In this document: piece by piece, positions 1-8,667 of the stretch
Layout of the letters: each line of letters starts with the position of its first letter
Numbering within the stretch: the stretch's first letter is position 1
Source of the DNA: Verrucomicrobiales bacterium
GTDB taxonomy: Bacteria > Verrucomicrobiota > Verrucomicrobiia > Verrucomicrobiales > DEV007
Length of the DNA: 64,000 nucleotides
Reading direction: 5' to 3'
Assembly: GCA_029213195.1 (NCBI GenBank)
Contig: JARGNI010000015.1
Coordinates: 52,684 to 116,683 of the forward strand
Made by a program: the position numbers and the translations under genes
The notes under the pieces: model-generated
Databases searched by the model: none
What the model saw: only the letters and a program-made list of their open reading frames with translations
What the model was told of the DNA's origin: nothing

Positions 1-720
1 ATCCTCCAGCGTCTCTGTCGTGGAGAATTCTGCGACGAGCCGGCCCTTCTCGCCGTTGCCAAGGCGCTCGACCTCGATCCCCAGGCTCTCACCATGTCGG
101 CTTCGAAAGTCTGGCGACCCCGGTCCGTGACGCTCGAGGGGCTGGCAATGACGAACACGCCCTATCGCGACATGCGAGTGAACGCCTTTTTGATCTGGGA
201 TCCGGAGTCGAAAAAAGGTGCAGCCTTCGATACCGGAACGGACAGTAGTGTCCTCACGGAGCAGGCTCGCGAGAAAGGGGTCGCGATCGAAGCCGTTTAT
301 TTGACCCATACCCACAACGATCATATCGCAGATCTCGATCGACTGACCCAGGACTGGGGAGGGGTTCCCGTCTATGCCAACGAAGCAGAGCCATGGCCTG
401 GTGCGACCGTGTTCTCCGAAGGTGACTCTTTTACGATCGGGTCCCTCTCGATGACCACGAAGACCACATCGGGTCACTCGGTAGGAGGCACGACATACGT
501 GATCGAAGGGCTCGAGCGACCCGTGGCTGTGGTGGGGGATGCGATGTTCGCCGGATCGATGGGCGGAGGCATGGTTTCTTTCGCCGATGCCTGGAAAAAC
601 AATCGGGAGAAAATTCTCCGCTTGCCGGATGAAACGATTCTCTGTCCCGGCCATGGACCCTTGACCTCCGTAGGCGAAGAGAAGAACAACAATCCCTTCT
701 TTGCGCAGGAATTCCGATGA
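1..720 (+). CDS. MBL-fold metallo-hydrolase with N-terminal HTH-like region (5' partial)
   Basis: The reading frame is open to the left edge of the window, so the gene begins upstream. The hydrolase part carries the metallo-beta-lactamase metal ligands THTHNDHIAD, a later His in GHSVGG, the Asp in GDAMF and the final His in CPGHGP, as in glyoxalase II-like hydrolases. Roughly 30 codons ahead of the ATG at 94 stay in frame and read as the end of a helix-turn-helix-like segment (LLAVAKALDLDPQAL). This suggests an XRE-like domain fused to the hydrolase, as I recall from some verrucomicrobial proteins. The ATG at 94 is therefore probably internal. The stop overlaps the maf start by 4 bp (ATGA), implying translational coupling. 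The substrate cannot be named from sequence. Confidence 0.8.
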   Translation: MLQRLCRGEFCDEPALLAVAKALDLDPQALTMSASKVWRPRSVTLEGLAMTNTPYRDMRVNAFLIWDPESKKGAAFDTGTDSSVLTEQAREKGVAIEAVYLTHTHNDHIADLDRLTQDWGGVPVYANEAEPWPGATVFSEGDSFTIGSLSMTTKTTSGHSVGGTTYVIEGLERPVAVVGDAMFAGSMGGGMVSFADAWKNNREKILRLPDETILCPGHGPLTSVGEEKNNNPFFAQEFR

Positions 721-1340
721 GCGATTCCCTACCTGCACTCATCCTCGCTTCGGGTTCTCCGCGTCGCAAAGATCTCCTCGAAGAGGCCGGTTACTCATTT
801 CGGGTGGTGCCTCCGGAGATCGAGGAAATCGAAGACGGGACGATTCCGATCCGGGTTCTCACGGCGAAAAATGCCTCTCTCAAGGCCGAAGCCGTGGCTG
901 CGAAATTTCCCGATGCGGTCATCCTCGCCGCGGACACTCTCGTTCTGCTGGGCGAGCGGGTATTGAGCAAGCCGGCCGATCGCGAAGAAGCGAGGGAAAT
1001 GCTCGCTTCTCTAAACGGAAAATCTCACCAGGTTTTCACGGCGGTGAGTCTCGTGCAGCGGGCGAAGGACAAGTCGCGATCTTTGACGGTCGCCACCGAT
1101 GTTCATTTCAAGACGCTCACGGAAATCGAGCGAGATGCCTACCACGAGCGGATCGATCCGATGGACAAGGCGGGGGCCTATGCTGCTCAGGAGCATGGAC
1201 GCATGATCATCGATCGTCTCGAAGGATCGATGAGCAACGTGATCGGTCTGCCCATGGATGAGGTGGCGGAAGCGCTCGAGAAGGATTTTGGGATCGTGCT
1301 GAGAGGGGAAAAAACAGGGAATGATGTAGGGCTCGTTTGA
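717..1340 (+). CDS. maf: Maf-family nucleotide pyrophosphatase
   Basis: A 207-residue protein of usual Maf length. The N-terminal motif LILASGSPRRKDLL is the Maf signature that binds the nucleotide phosphates. It is followed by the catalytic-region segment AADTLV and the C-terminal YAAQEHGRMIIDRLEGS, where Maf proteins close the substrate pocket. The family hydrolyses non-canonical or canonical nucleoside triphosphates (dTTP/UTP or modified forms) to monophosphates in the cytoplasm and can affect septation. The start is the ATG within the ATGA overlap with the upstream hydrolase gene. The subfamily (YhdE or YceF type) is not decided here. Confidence 0.93.
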   Translation: MSDSLPALILASGSPRRKDLLEEAGYSFRVVPPEIEEIEDGTIPIRVLTAKNASLKAEAVAAKFPDAVILAADTLVLLGERVLSKPADREEAREMLASLNGKSHQVFTAVSLVQRAKDKSRSLTVATDVHFKTLTEIERDAYHERIDPMDKAGAYAAQEHGRMIIDRLEGSMSNVIGLPMDEVAEALEKDFGIVLRGEKTGNDVGLV

Positions 1341-1441
1341 AATGACGAAGGACCCAAATACCCAAGACCGAGGGAAGGACGAACTCCGAATGAGAAACCC
1401 CGAAAGGAAGATGGGTAGGTTCAGTTCTCCGCCTGGCTTGT

Positions 1442-2557
1442 TCACTCCAGGCTCCCCAGTCGCTCTCCCTGATAGCTGCCGTCCTCGATGTGCTCGATCC
1501 AGGAATTGTTCTCCAAATACCACCGCACCGTCTTTTCGAGGCCGGAGGCAAAGGTTTCGCGGGGTGACCATCCCAGTTCCTTTTGGATTTTCGAAGAATC
1601 GATCGCATAGCGCCAGTCATGTCCGGGGCGATCGGTGACGAAGGTGATCGCTTCCTCCGGGGGCACCGACTTCATTCCCGGATCGATGCGCGAAACGGTT
1701 TCGATGAGGGCATGGACGACGTCGAGGTTTTTCCTCTCACAGTTTCCCCCGATGTTATAGACCTCTCCCGGAGTCCCTCGGACGGCGGCGAGGACGAGAG
1801 CTCGACAATGATCCGTAACGTAGAGCCAGTCTCGAATGTTCGAGCCGTCGCCATAGACGGGTAGCTTTTCTCCTTTGCGGAGTTTTCCGATCATGAGCGG
1901 GAGCAGTTTCTCGGGGAACTGATAAGGACCGTAGTTGTTCGAACAGTTCGTGATGATCACGGGAAGTCCGTAGGTATGATGCCAGGCCCGGGCGAGATGA
2001 TCACTTCCTGCCTTGGAAGCCGAGTAGGGGCTGTTGGGAGCATAGGGAGTCGTTTCCGAGAACGCAGGATCGTCGAGGGAGAGGGAACCGTAGACTTCGT
2101 CGGTCGAGACGTGAAGGAAGCGAATCGATGGTCTTTCGGTCGGCGAATCGGTTTCAGGGAATCCGAGTTCGTTCGCCCAGGCGCGAAACTCTTCGAGCAG
2201 GGTGTGGGTCCCGATTACGTTGGTCTGGATGAACTCGGCAGAGGCATCGATGGATCGATCGACATGGGATTCGGCCGCGAGATGCATCACCAGGTTGATT
2301 TCTTCTTCGCGCAAAAGGTTTCCCACCAGGTTCGCATCGCAGATATCTCCGACGACAAGACGATGTCGAGAGTCCATGTCCAAATCGGAGAGATTCTCGC
2401 GATTGCCTGCATAGGTCAGCTTGTCGAGGGTGACGACACGATCGATCGGGATCGCGAGATCGCCGGCCGCTTCGCCGAGGAGGTAGTGAACGAGATTGGA
2501 GCCGATGAATCCGGCTCCTCCGGTCACGAGAATGCGATGTCCTTGCTGGCTCGGCAT
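1442..2557 (-). CDS. rfbB: dTDP-glucose 4,6-dehydratase
   Basis: An extended short-chain dehydrogenase of 371 residues. It has the NAD-binding GGAGFIGSNLVHYL near the N-terminus, the TDEVYG catalytic Thr-Asp-Glu triad typical of dTDP-glucose dehydratases, and the YSASK Tyr-Lys pair. It converts dTDP-glucose to dTDP-4-keto-6-deoxyglucose, the first committed step toward dTDP-rhamnose and other deoxysugars of surface polysaccharides. It lies 12 bp downstream of tilS on the same strand, so both are probably co-transcribed. The partner genes rfbA, rfbC and rfbD are not in the window, so the pathway must be completed elsewhere. The roughly 20 C-terminal residues after the family core are not recognisable. 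Confidence 0.95.
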   Translation of the reverse strand: MPSQQGHRILVTGGAGFIGSNLVHYLLGEAAGDLAIPIDRVVTLDKLTYAGNRENLSDLDMDSRHRLVVGDICDANLVGNLLREEEINLVMHLAAESHVDRSIDASAEFIQTNVIGTHTLLEEFRAWANELGFPETDSPTERPSIRFLHVSTDEVYGSLSLDDPAFSETTPYAPNSPYSASKAGSDHLARAWHHTYGLPVIITNCSNNYGPYQFPEKLLPLMIGKLRKGEKLPVYGDGSNIRDWLYVTDHCRALVLAAVRGTPGEVYNIGGNCERKNLDVVHALIETVSRIDPGMKSVPPEEAITFVTDRPGHDWRYAIDSSKIQKELGWSPRETFASGLEKTVRWYLENNSWIEHIEDGSYQGERLGSLE

Positions 2558-2569
2558 GGAGATTCCTTT

Positions 2570-3589
2570 CTACTCGATCGCCTCCGAACTGTCTTTGGGA
2601 AACTCAAGAAAGAGCACTCCCTGGCGACGCCGGATGTGAATGCCCCCGGGGAGATTTTCCTTGGCGGGATGATCCGTGGACACGGCGATCGTCACCGCAC
2701 GTTCGATCTCGCGATAGCCGACATCGGGCACGCCTTCGTCTCGGAGCCAGTGCAGGAGAACCCGATCCCGGATTGCCGGGGCGAGAGATCGCAAGGTCGC
2801 GACATCGAGACCGTTCTCCCGGGACTTCGTGACCTTGGGCAGATGATCCTCGAACCAGGCTTCATCTCGCCTTGCCAATTCGGCAGTTCGCAGGACGGCA
2901 GCGCGCACATCCCGTTCGAAGATTTCCGTGAGGGTGGGAAGGAGGCGATGGCGGATCCGATTTCGCAGGGAGAAGTCTTCCGCGTTGGAGAGATCTTCTC
3001 GAAAAGGAACGTTCTGGTTGGCGACGTAAGCGTCGATTTTTTCCCCCGCGATCTCGAGCCAGGGGCGGAGGAGTTCCAACTCGACGCCATCGACTTTGCG
3101 GTGGGCATGAGGAACCATTCCCGAAAGACCCCGGGCTCCGCTGCCGCGAAAAAAACGAAAGAGGACGGTCTCGACCTGGTCATCGGCGTGATGGGCGAGA
3201 AAGATGCGGGGGCAGTCTTTCTCCCTGGCGATCCGGGCAAATTCGCGATAGCGCAACTCCCGGGCCGCCTCTTCGAGGGAGACCCGCTCTGCCGTGGCAT
3301 GCTCCGCAACATCGACCTTTCGGACGAGGCAGGGATGTCCGAGTTTCTCGGAAAAGGCGCGAACGAGAGCCTCGTCGGCATCGGCCTCTTCGCCCCGCAG
3401 TCCATGATGGACGTGAATGACGGTCAGGTTCCGGTAGCCGTGGTGATGCAGAAAGTGGAGCATCGCCATCGAGTCGCGACCCCCTGAGACGGCGATGAGA
3501 CAGGACTCGTCGACGGGGTGTTGATCGTGAATCTCGGCGGCGAAGTCGGCGTCGAGATTCTGGGAGAGGAAAGCAGCCACGCGGATCAA
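2570..3589 (-). CDS. tilS: tRNA(Ile)-lysidine synthase
   Basis: An N-type ATP pyrophosphatase of 339 residues with the PP-loop SGGRDSM (residues about 34-40) and the HHADDQVETVLFRFFRGSG segment that marks TilS. It modifies C34 of the CAU-anticodon tRNA-Ile to lysidine so that it reads AUA; it is essential in most bacteria. The protein is shorter than the E. coli enzyme (about 430 residues), with a reduced C-terminal region. No ATG is available: in-frame candidates are TTG at 3589 and GTG at 3580, neither with a clear Shine-Dalgarno, so the N-terminus is uncertain. A palindromic element begins 1 bp upstream of the TTG. Confidence 0.93.
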   Translation of the reverse strand: MIRVAAFLSQNLDADFAAEIHDQHPVDESCLIAVSGGRDSMAMLHFLHHHGYRNLTVIHVHHGLRGEEADADEALVRAFSEKLGHPCLVRKVDVAEHATAERVSLEEAARELRYREFARIAREKDCPRIFLAHHADDQVETVLFRFFRGSGARGLSGMVPHAHRKVDGVELELLRPWLEIAGEKIDAYVANQNVPFREDLSNAEDFSLRNRIRHRLLPTLTEIFERDVRAAVLRTAELARRDEAWFEDHLPKVTKSRENGLDVATLRSLAPAIRDRVLLHWLRDEGVPDVGYREIERAVTIAVSTDHPAKENLPGGIHIRRRQGVLFLEFPKDSSEAIE

Positions 3590-3590
3590 T

Positions 3591-3623
3591 CAACAGGGTT
3601 GGATGACCGAGTCAACCCTGTTG
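3591..3623. repeat. 33-bp palindromic element, CAACAGGG family, copy 1
   Basis: CAACAGGGTTG at the left end pairs with CAACCCTGTTG, read as its inverse, at the right end; the stem encloses a short central GATGACCGAGT. A second 33-bp element of the same length and layout lies at 48955-48987, and a related non-inverted version at 28371-28404. It sits in the divergent gap between tilS and typA, so it could form a cruciform or a transcript hairpin and may influence either promoter. I read it as a REP-like dispersed repeat, not a dedicated operator, because related copies occur in unrelated gaps. Confidence 0.6.
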
Positions 3624-3741
3624 AATCGAGCGCGACCCCGAAATCCCCGGAATTTCTGCAGTTTTTGCAGGGCAGAAGATCTATGGGCCTCGGTGTTTCC
3701 CCGCTTGCATTCCGGCATTTCGGGTGGTCATTCCCGCCGAT

Positions 3742-5598
3742 ATGTCAGACACCGCCATCACACCGGATCGCATCCGTAACATCGCCATCATCGCTCACGT
3801 TGATCATGGCAAGACCACTCTTGTGGACGAGATGCTCAAACAAGCCGGGTCGTTCCGAGAAAACCAGGCCGTCGACGAGCGAGCCATGGACTCGATGGAC
3901 CAGGAACGCGAGCGTGGTATCACGATCAAGGCCAAGAACACTTCCGTCCGCTGGGGGGACAATCTCGTAAATATTGTCGATACTCCAGGACACGCCGACT
4001 TCGGAGGAGAGGTCGAGCGGATCATGAAGATGGTCGATGGGGTCATGCTGGTCGTCGACGCCTACGAAGGTCCCCAGGCACAGACTCGTTTTGTTCTCAA
4101 GAAAGCTCTCGGTGCCGGACTCACCCCGATCGTTTTCGTCAACAAGATCGATCGCCCCAATGCCGAGCCTCTCGAGATGCACGACCGGGTCCTGGAGCTC
4201 TTTCTCGAGCTCGAGGCCAGCGAGGAACAGTTCGAAGCTCCCTTTCTCTACGGAAGTGCGAAGAACGGATATGCCTCGACGACTCCGGATACCAATGCCC
4301 CGGACATGACGCCACTCTTCGAGACGATCATGGAGAACATCCCCGCACCCGAGGTCGATCTCGATGCGGATTTCCAGATGCTCGTTTCCAATATCGACTG
4401 GTCGGACTATGTCGGTCGGATCGCGATCGGGAAGATCCTCTCCGGCCGGGTCAAGCTCGGGGACAACGTCTGGCGTCTCATGAAGGACGAGAAACCCCAG
4501 CGGGCCAAGATCAGCAAGATTTTCGAGTACAGCGCTCTCGCGACCAGTGAGGCGGAAGATGCCGTCGCGGGAAATATTGTAGGTTTGTCAGGATTTGAGG
4601 ATGTCGACATCGGTGAAACCATCGCGGCCGACCAGGAGTCCGAGCCCCTGCCTTTTGTCGATATCGATCCACCGACGGTGATGATGTCCTTCGCGGTCAA
4701 CGATGGCCCTTTTGCCGGGCTCGAGGGAGATCGTGTCACTTCCCGTGAGATTCGGGATCGACTCATTCGCGAAGGCCGCACCAACGTCTCGATCAAGGTC
4801 GAGGATACCGATGCGGCCGGGGTCTTCAAAGTCAGTGCTCGAGGAGCGATGCAGGTCGCGGTGGTCGTCGAGCAGATGCGTCGCGAAGGCTACGAATTGC
4901 TCGTCTCGCGCCCCACGGTCATCAAGAAGGAGATCGACGGAAAATGGCACGAGCCTTTTGAGACCCTCTACCTCGAAGTACCCGACGAAGCCGTGGGAGG
5001 TTGCATGCAGTCACTCGCCACGCGGAAAGGAAAGGTCGAGGCCATGAATGCCAAGAACGGTCGCACCAACATGGAAGTCGATATTCCAACTCGCGGCCTC
5101 ATCGGTTTCGAGTTCGAATTGCTCAACCTGACGAGTGGAGAAGGGATCATGTCGCACCTCTTCAAGGAGTATCGTCCCGATACCGGCGATATCCGAACTC
5201 GCCAGACCGGCACGCTGGTCTCCATGGAAAAAGGAGAGGCGATGACCTATTCGCTTCTCAATATCGAAACCCGCGGAAAGCTTTTCATCGGACCTGGCGA
5301 CCAGGTTTACGAAGGGATGATCGTCGGGGAGAATCCCCGCACGGATGACCTCCCGGTCAACCCGACCAAGGCAAAGCAACTCACCAACCACCGGGCGTCC
5401 GGCAGTGACAAGACGGTTACCCTGACACCTGCTCTTCGGTTCTCTCTCGAGCGGGCGATCGAGTATATCGCACCGGACGAACTGGTCGAAGCGACCCCGA
5501 AGACGATTCGTCTCCGCAAGCGCATCCTCGACAGCAACGAACGCAAGCGCGCCGTCAAGCGTGCCGCGGCGGAAGCCGAGTCCGCTGCCGCCGGCTGA
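3742..5598 (+). CDS. typA: Translational GTPase TypA/BipA
   Basis: A 618-residue ribosome-associated GTPase. The G domain shows AHVDHGKTTLVDEML (P-loop), ERGITI (switch I region), DTPGHADFGGEVERI (G3) and NKIDRP (G4). The C-terminal half has the GLIGFEFELLNLTSGEG segment that distinguishes TypA from elongation factor G and LepA. TypA helps ribosome assembly and stress or low-temperature growth. I chose the ATG at 3742, which gives the family N-terminus (MSDTAITPDRIRNIAIIAHV); a GTG at 3724 is in frame but would add six atypical residues. No strong Shine-Dalgarno is visible. It is divergent from tilS. Confidence 0.95.
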   Translation: MSDTAITPDRIRNIAIIAHVDHGKTTLVDEMLKQAGSFRENQAVDERAMDSMDQERERGITIKAKNTSVRWGDNLVNIVDTPGHADFGGEVERIMKMVDGVMLVVDAYEGPQAQTRFVLKKALGAGLTPIVFVNKIDRPNAEPLEMHDRVLELFLELEASEEQFEAPFLYGSAKNGYASTTPDTNAPDMTPLFETIMENIPAPEVDLDADFQMLVSNIDWSDYVGRIAIGKILSGRVKLGDNVWRLMKDEKPQRAKISKIFEYSALATSEAEDAVAGNIVGLSGFEDVDIGETIAADQESEPLPFVDIDPPTVMMSFAVNDGPFAGLEGDRVTSREIRDRLIREGRTNVSIKVEDTDAAGVFKVSARGAMQVAVVVEQMRREGYELLVSRPTVIKKEIDGKWHEPFETLYLEVPDEAVGGCMQSLATRKGKVEAMNAKNGRTNMEVDIPTRGLIGFEFELLNLTSGEGIMSHLFKEYRPDTGDIRTRQTGTLVSMEKGEAMTYSLLNIETRGKLFIGPGDQVYEGMIVGENPRTDDLPVNPTKAKQLTNHRASGSDKTVTLTPALRFSLERAIEYIAPDELVEATPKTIRLRKRILDSNERKRAVKRAAAEAESAAAG

Positions 5599-5619
5599 GG
5601 TGTGGCCGGCTGAGGTGCG
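5590..5619. repeat. 15-bp tandem duplication across the typA stop codon
   Basis: Two adjacent 15-base units, GCCGGCTGAGGTGTG and GCCGGCTGAGGTGCG, differ at one base. The first contains the last codons and the TGA stop of typA and the second lies just past it. This looks like a replication-slippage duplication. Because the first unit keeps the stop codon, the protein is unchanged. Confidence 0.7.
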
Positions 5620-5788
5620 GCTAGCTTCGAAGAAAAGATCGATTCCCGTAGTCCACGATTACGAGATCGAACGGAATCGGATTCAAAACGAGCAATTGTA
5701 GGCTTCTGCATCTCCTCGGCGCGTGTTGATCGCGCGGGTTTGTAGAGAAAGGTTTGTGCCTGCCTGACGTCTACAGGTCTGGTATCAT

Positions 5789-6337
5789 GTGGAGGTGAAC
5801 CCTCGTGAATCTCTTCTTTCTGCAGCCCGTTTCGCCTTCTGGATATTCCTTGTCCTGACATTGGCGTTCGTCGTCTTCATTGTCTGGAGCCATGGACGGC
5901 TGCCGGATCGCATCCCGGTGCACTTCGACTTTGAGGGAGAGGTCAATCGGAGGGCGAGCAAGAGCGAATTTCTTGTCGTCAATCTCGGCGTCGCCGCTCT
6001 GTTGTTTGTCTGCTTCGGGATGTTTGCTCTTTTTGTCGGGCGAATCCCCAACCGCTATTTCAATCTCCCTCACCGCGACTACTGGCTCGCTCCGGAGCGC
6101 AGGTCGCAGTCGATTGCTCGGTTCAACGCCTGGTATCTGTGGATGGGGATCCTGTCCCTTGGGCTCATGTTCCATCTCGCCTGGCAGGTTTACGAGATCG
6201 GCATGGGGAAAACCGAAAGACTCGAGTCCGGTTGGATCGCACTCACGGTCTACCTGTCAGGACTGACTCTTCTCTGCCTCGGGCTCTGGCGGGCCTTTGC
6301 AAAGAAGCCGACCGAAGACTACTCGGGGCACCGGTGA
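5789..6337 (+). CDS. DUF1648-type membrane protein
   Basis: A 182-residue inner-membrane protein with about four hydrophobic segments (residues about 14-33, 69-88, 115-136 and 150-168). After the first segment, LPDRIPVHFDFEGEV matches the DUF1648 signature found in SdpI-type and related membrane proteins. The molecular function of most DUF1648 proteins is unknown; a few are immunity or signalling proteins for SdpC-like toxins, and no such toxin is seen here. GTG starts at 5789 and 5795 are both possible and no ribosome site settles the choice. The 190-bp gap upstream holds the typA duplication but no other gene that I can support. Confidence 0.75.
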   Translation: MEVNPRESLLSAARFAFWIFLVLTLAFVVFIVWSHGRLPDRIPVHFDFEGEVNRRASKSEFLVVNLGVAALLFVCFGMFALFVGRIPNRYFNLPHRDYWLAPERRSQSIARFNAWYLWMGILSLGLMFHLAWQVYEIGMGKTERLESGWIALTVYLSGLTLLCLGLWRAFAKKPTEDYSGHR

Positions 6338-6338
6338 A

Positions 6339-8201
6339 CTAGTCGTGGAGAAGAGGATTCGCCATTTTCTCGGGACGCAGCAGGTTGTCGAGCTGGGCCT
6401 TGGAAATCCATCCCTTTTCGAGAACGAGATCGTAGACGCTGCGATCGGTCTTCAGCGCTTCCTTGGCGATCATTGCGGATTTCTCGTATCCGAGAACGGG
6501 GTTGAGCGCGGTGACCACGCCGATCGAATTCTTGACGTAGTTGGCGCAGTGCTCCCGGTTTGCCGTGATCCCGTGAACACAGCGATTGGCGAGAACGATG
6601 GCCGCATTTTTCAAGAGCATGAGACTGCTCAGGATGTTGTAGGCCATGACGGGCTCCGCCATATTGAGTTCGAATTCCGTGGCCTCCGCTGCCATGGAGA
6701 CGGTCAGATCGGAGCCGATGATCTGGTAACAGATCTGGTTGACGACTTCGGGAATGACCGGATTGACCTTGCCCGGCATGATGGAGGAACCTGGCTGCTG
6801 CGGGGGGAGATTGATCTCCGCCAAACCACATCGTGGTCCCGATGATGCCCAGCGAAGATCGTTGCAGATCTTGGAAATCTGGATAGCCGTCGCCTTGAGC
6901 GTTCCGCTCATGACTGCGAAGTCACCCGCATCCTGGGTGGCTTCGACGAGGTCCTCGGCGAGCTTCACGTGGAGACCGCTCATCTCGTTGATCTTGCGTG
7001 TGCAAAGGGCGGCGTAGCCTTTGGGACTGTTCAGCCCGGTCCCGATCGCGGTCGCTCCCATGTTGATGACGAGTAGCTCCTGGGAAGTGTTCTCGAGCCG
7101 GCGGATCCCATCGTTGACCATGACGGCGTAGGCGGCGAACTCCTGCCCGAGCGTCATCGGGACTGCGTCCTGATTCTCGGTTCTCCCCATCTTGATGACA
7201 TCGGAGAACTCCTCGGCTTTTTCCTCGAAGGCTTTGCGCAATACCTTGAGAGAGGACACCGTCTCGTGAACGGAGGCGACCACGGCGATCTTCACGGCAG
7301 TCGGGTAGGCATCGTTCGTCGACTGGGAGCAGTTCACGTGGTCGTTCGGGTGGCAATACTCGTATTCGCCTTTGCGGTGTCCCATGATCTCGAGAGCGAG
7401 GTTGGCGATGACCTCGTTGGCATTCATGTTCGATGAGGTTCCCGCACCGCCCTGGATCATGTCGACGACGAAATGCTCATGGAGTTCTCCGGCGAGAATG
7501 CGATCGCAGGCCTGGCAGATCGCTTCGGCGATCTTCGGATCGAGGACCCCGAGGATGGAGTTGGCAGTCGCCGCCGCTTTCTTGACATAGGCGAAGGCGT
7601 TGACGAGGTGCTGGAAATGCGAAAGGCGCATCCCGGAAAAGGGGAAGTTCTCCACCGCTCGCGTCGTTTGCACGCCGTAGTAGTGGGCATTGGAAACTTC
7701 GCGTTCTCCGAGGGAATCGCGTTCGGTTCGAAAGTCGGTGATGTCGGATCGATTGCGCTCCGAGTGGAGAAGCATCTCGGTGGACTCCCGGAGACGATAC
7801 CCGATCCGCTGGGCGGCACGGGCGACCATGCGATAGAAAATCTCGGGCTTTTCGGCGCGGAAGGTTTCGATGCGGTCCTTGGGAATCGCCCAGATCTCGA
7901 TTTCGTCGAGGGCGAGTCCGGACACGCTGTGAGAGAGCTCGTCGATAAAAAGGCTTTCTCCAATCACGGCTCCTTCGGTGAGGCAGGCGATCGTGACATG
8001 GCGACCGGACAGTCCCCGTTGGAGATTGATGTTTCCTTTCAGAACAATTCCGAACCACTTTCGGGGAGAAGATTCGTGGAAGAGATAGTCTCCCTGCTCG
8101 AAGGTCTTTTTCTCTCCCAGCGCGACGAACTTCTCGAGTTCTTCGAAGGAGACATCCATATCGCCCGCGACGCGTTCGATCAGTTCTCTCGTGATTTCCA
8201 T
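6339..8201 (-). CDS. aspA: Aspartate ammonia-lyase with N-terminal cyclic-nucleotide-binding-like domain
   Basis: A 620-residue fusion. Residues about 15-140 form a CRP/cNMP-binding-like beta roll (EQGDYLFHESSP, then GAVIGESLF). Residues about 158-620 are a complete aspartase/fumarase-superfamily enzyme with GRTENQDAVPMTLGQEF, the GSSIMPGKVNP signature near residue 470 and a typical C-terminus. The reaction is L-aspartate to fumarate plus ammonia, in the cytoplasm. Plain aspartases are about 470 residues, so the extra domain is the notable part and suggests allosteric or ligand control. The usual Arg of the phosphate-binding cassette is replaced (ELSHSVS), so cAMP itself may not be the ligand. 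The downstream end is 1 bp from the convergent DUF1648 gene. Confidence 0.93.
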   Translation of the reverse strand: MEITRELIERVAGDMDVSFEELEKFVALGEKKTFEQGDYLFHESSPRKWFGIVLKGNINLQRGLSGRHVTIACLTEGAVIGESLFIDELSHSVSGLALDEIEIWAIPKDRIETFRAEKPEIFYRMVARAAQRIGYRLRESTEMLLHSERNRSDITDFRTERDSLGEREVSNAHYYGVQTTRAVENFPFSGMRLSHFQHLVNAFAYVKKAAATANSILGVLDPKIAEAICQACDRILAGELHEHFVVDMIQGGAGTSSNMNANEVIANLALEIMGHRKGEYEYCHPNDHVNCSQSTNDAYPTAVKIAVVASVHETVSSLKVLRKAFEEKAEEFSDVIKMGRTENQDAVPMTLGQEFAAYAVMVNDGIRRLENTSQELLVINMGATAIGTGLNSPKGYAALCTRKINEMSGLHVKLAEDLVEATQDAGDFAVMSGTLKATAIQISKICNDLRWASSGPRCGLAEINLPPQQPGSSIMPGKVNPVIPEVVNQICYQIIGSDLTVSMAAEATEFELNMAEPVMAYNILSSLMLLKNAAIVLANRCVHGITANREHCANYVKNSIGVVTALNPVLGYEKSAMIAKEALKTDRSVYDLVLEKGWISKAQLDNLLRPEKMANPLLHD

Positions 8202-8209
8202 CGGAAAGG

Positions 8210-8569
8210 TTACGCGCTCGGGTGATTCGGCGAGTTCTTGATTTTGCTCAGGGTGATGAGCCAGAAGACCAGGCTGATGATGAAGAGGATTCCAAAGAGA
8301 AGCGCGATGATGATTCCGAGTGCGGTGGTGATGAGGGATCCTGAAATGTCGCTGGCAAGGGCTTCGGGATCTCCTCCGCCAGTTCGCCCGATCTCATCGA
8401 AAGCAGAGACCATCCCGAGTACGGTTCCCGATACCCCGATGAGGGGTGGGACGATGATCCCTACGACTGAGAGAATCACCATGGTCAGCCAGGTCTTGGC
8501 CCGTTTTCTCAGGGTGAGGACTTCACCCGGTGGCGTGACGGGATGCAGGGAAGAAGGGGGCTCGCTCAT
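8210..8569 (-). CDS. Short MotA/TolQ/ExbB-like membrane protein
   Basis: A 119-residue protein with two long hydrophobic helices (residues about 28-56 and 78-108). Between them lies a segment, PPLIGVSGTVLGMVSAFDEI followed by SDISGSLITTALGI, that resembles the helix-loop-helix core of ExbB/TolQ/MotA proton-channel subunits. It is about half the size of a canonical ExbB and has no cytoplasmic loop domain. No exbD or tonB gene lies beside it. It ends 8 bp before the aspartase start on the same strand and may share its transcript. I infer a small proton-channel-like protein; the partner is unknown. Confidence 0.7.
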   Translation of the reverse strand: MSEPPSSLHPVTPPGEVLTLRKRAKTWLTMVILSVVGIIVPPLIGVSGTVLGMVSAFDEIGRTGGGDPEALASDISGSLITTALGIIIALLFGILFIISLVFWLITLSKIKNSPNHPSA

Positions 8570-8667
8570 ACGGGCATCAGGGTAGCCAATCTCAGACAGG
8601 GTGGGAATCTTTGTTTTTTTCCAATGCGCCGGTTGCTAACGGAGTATTCCTCGCTACATGCTAGATC

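Noticed and set aside
1976..3487. 503-codon open frame on the plus strand across rfbB and tilS
   Set aside because: It is antisense to two well-recognised genes. High G+C leaves few stops on the opposite strand, and the translation has no family motif.
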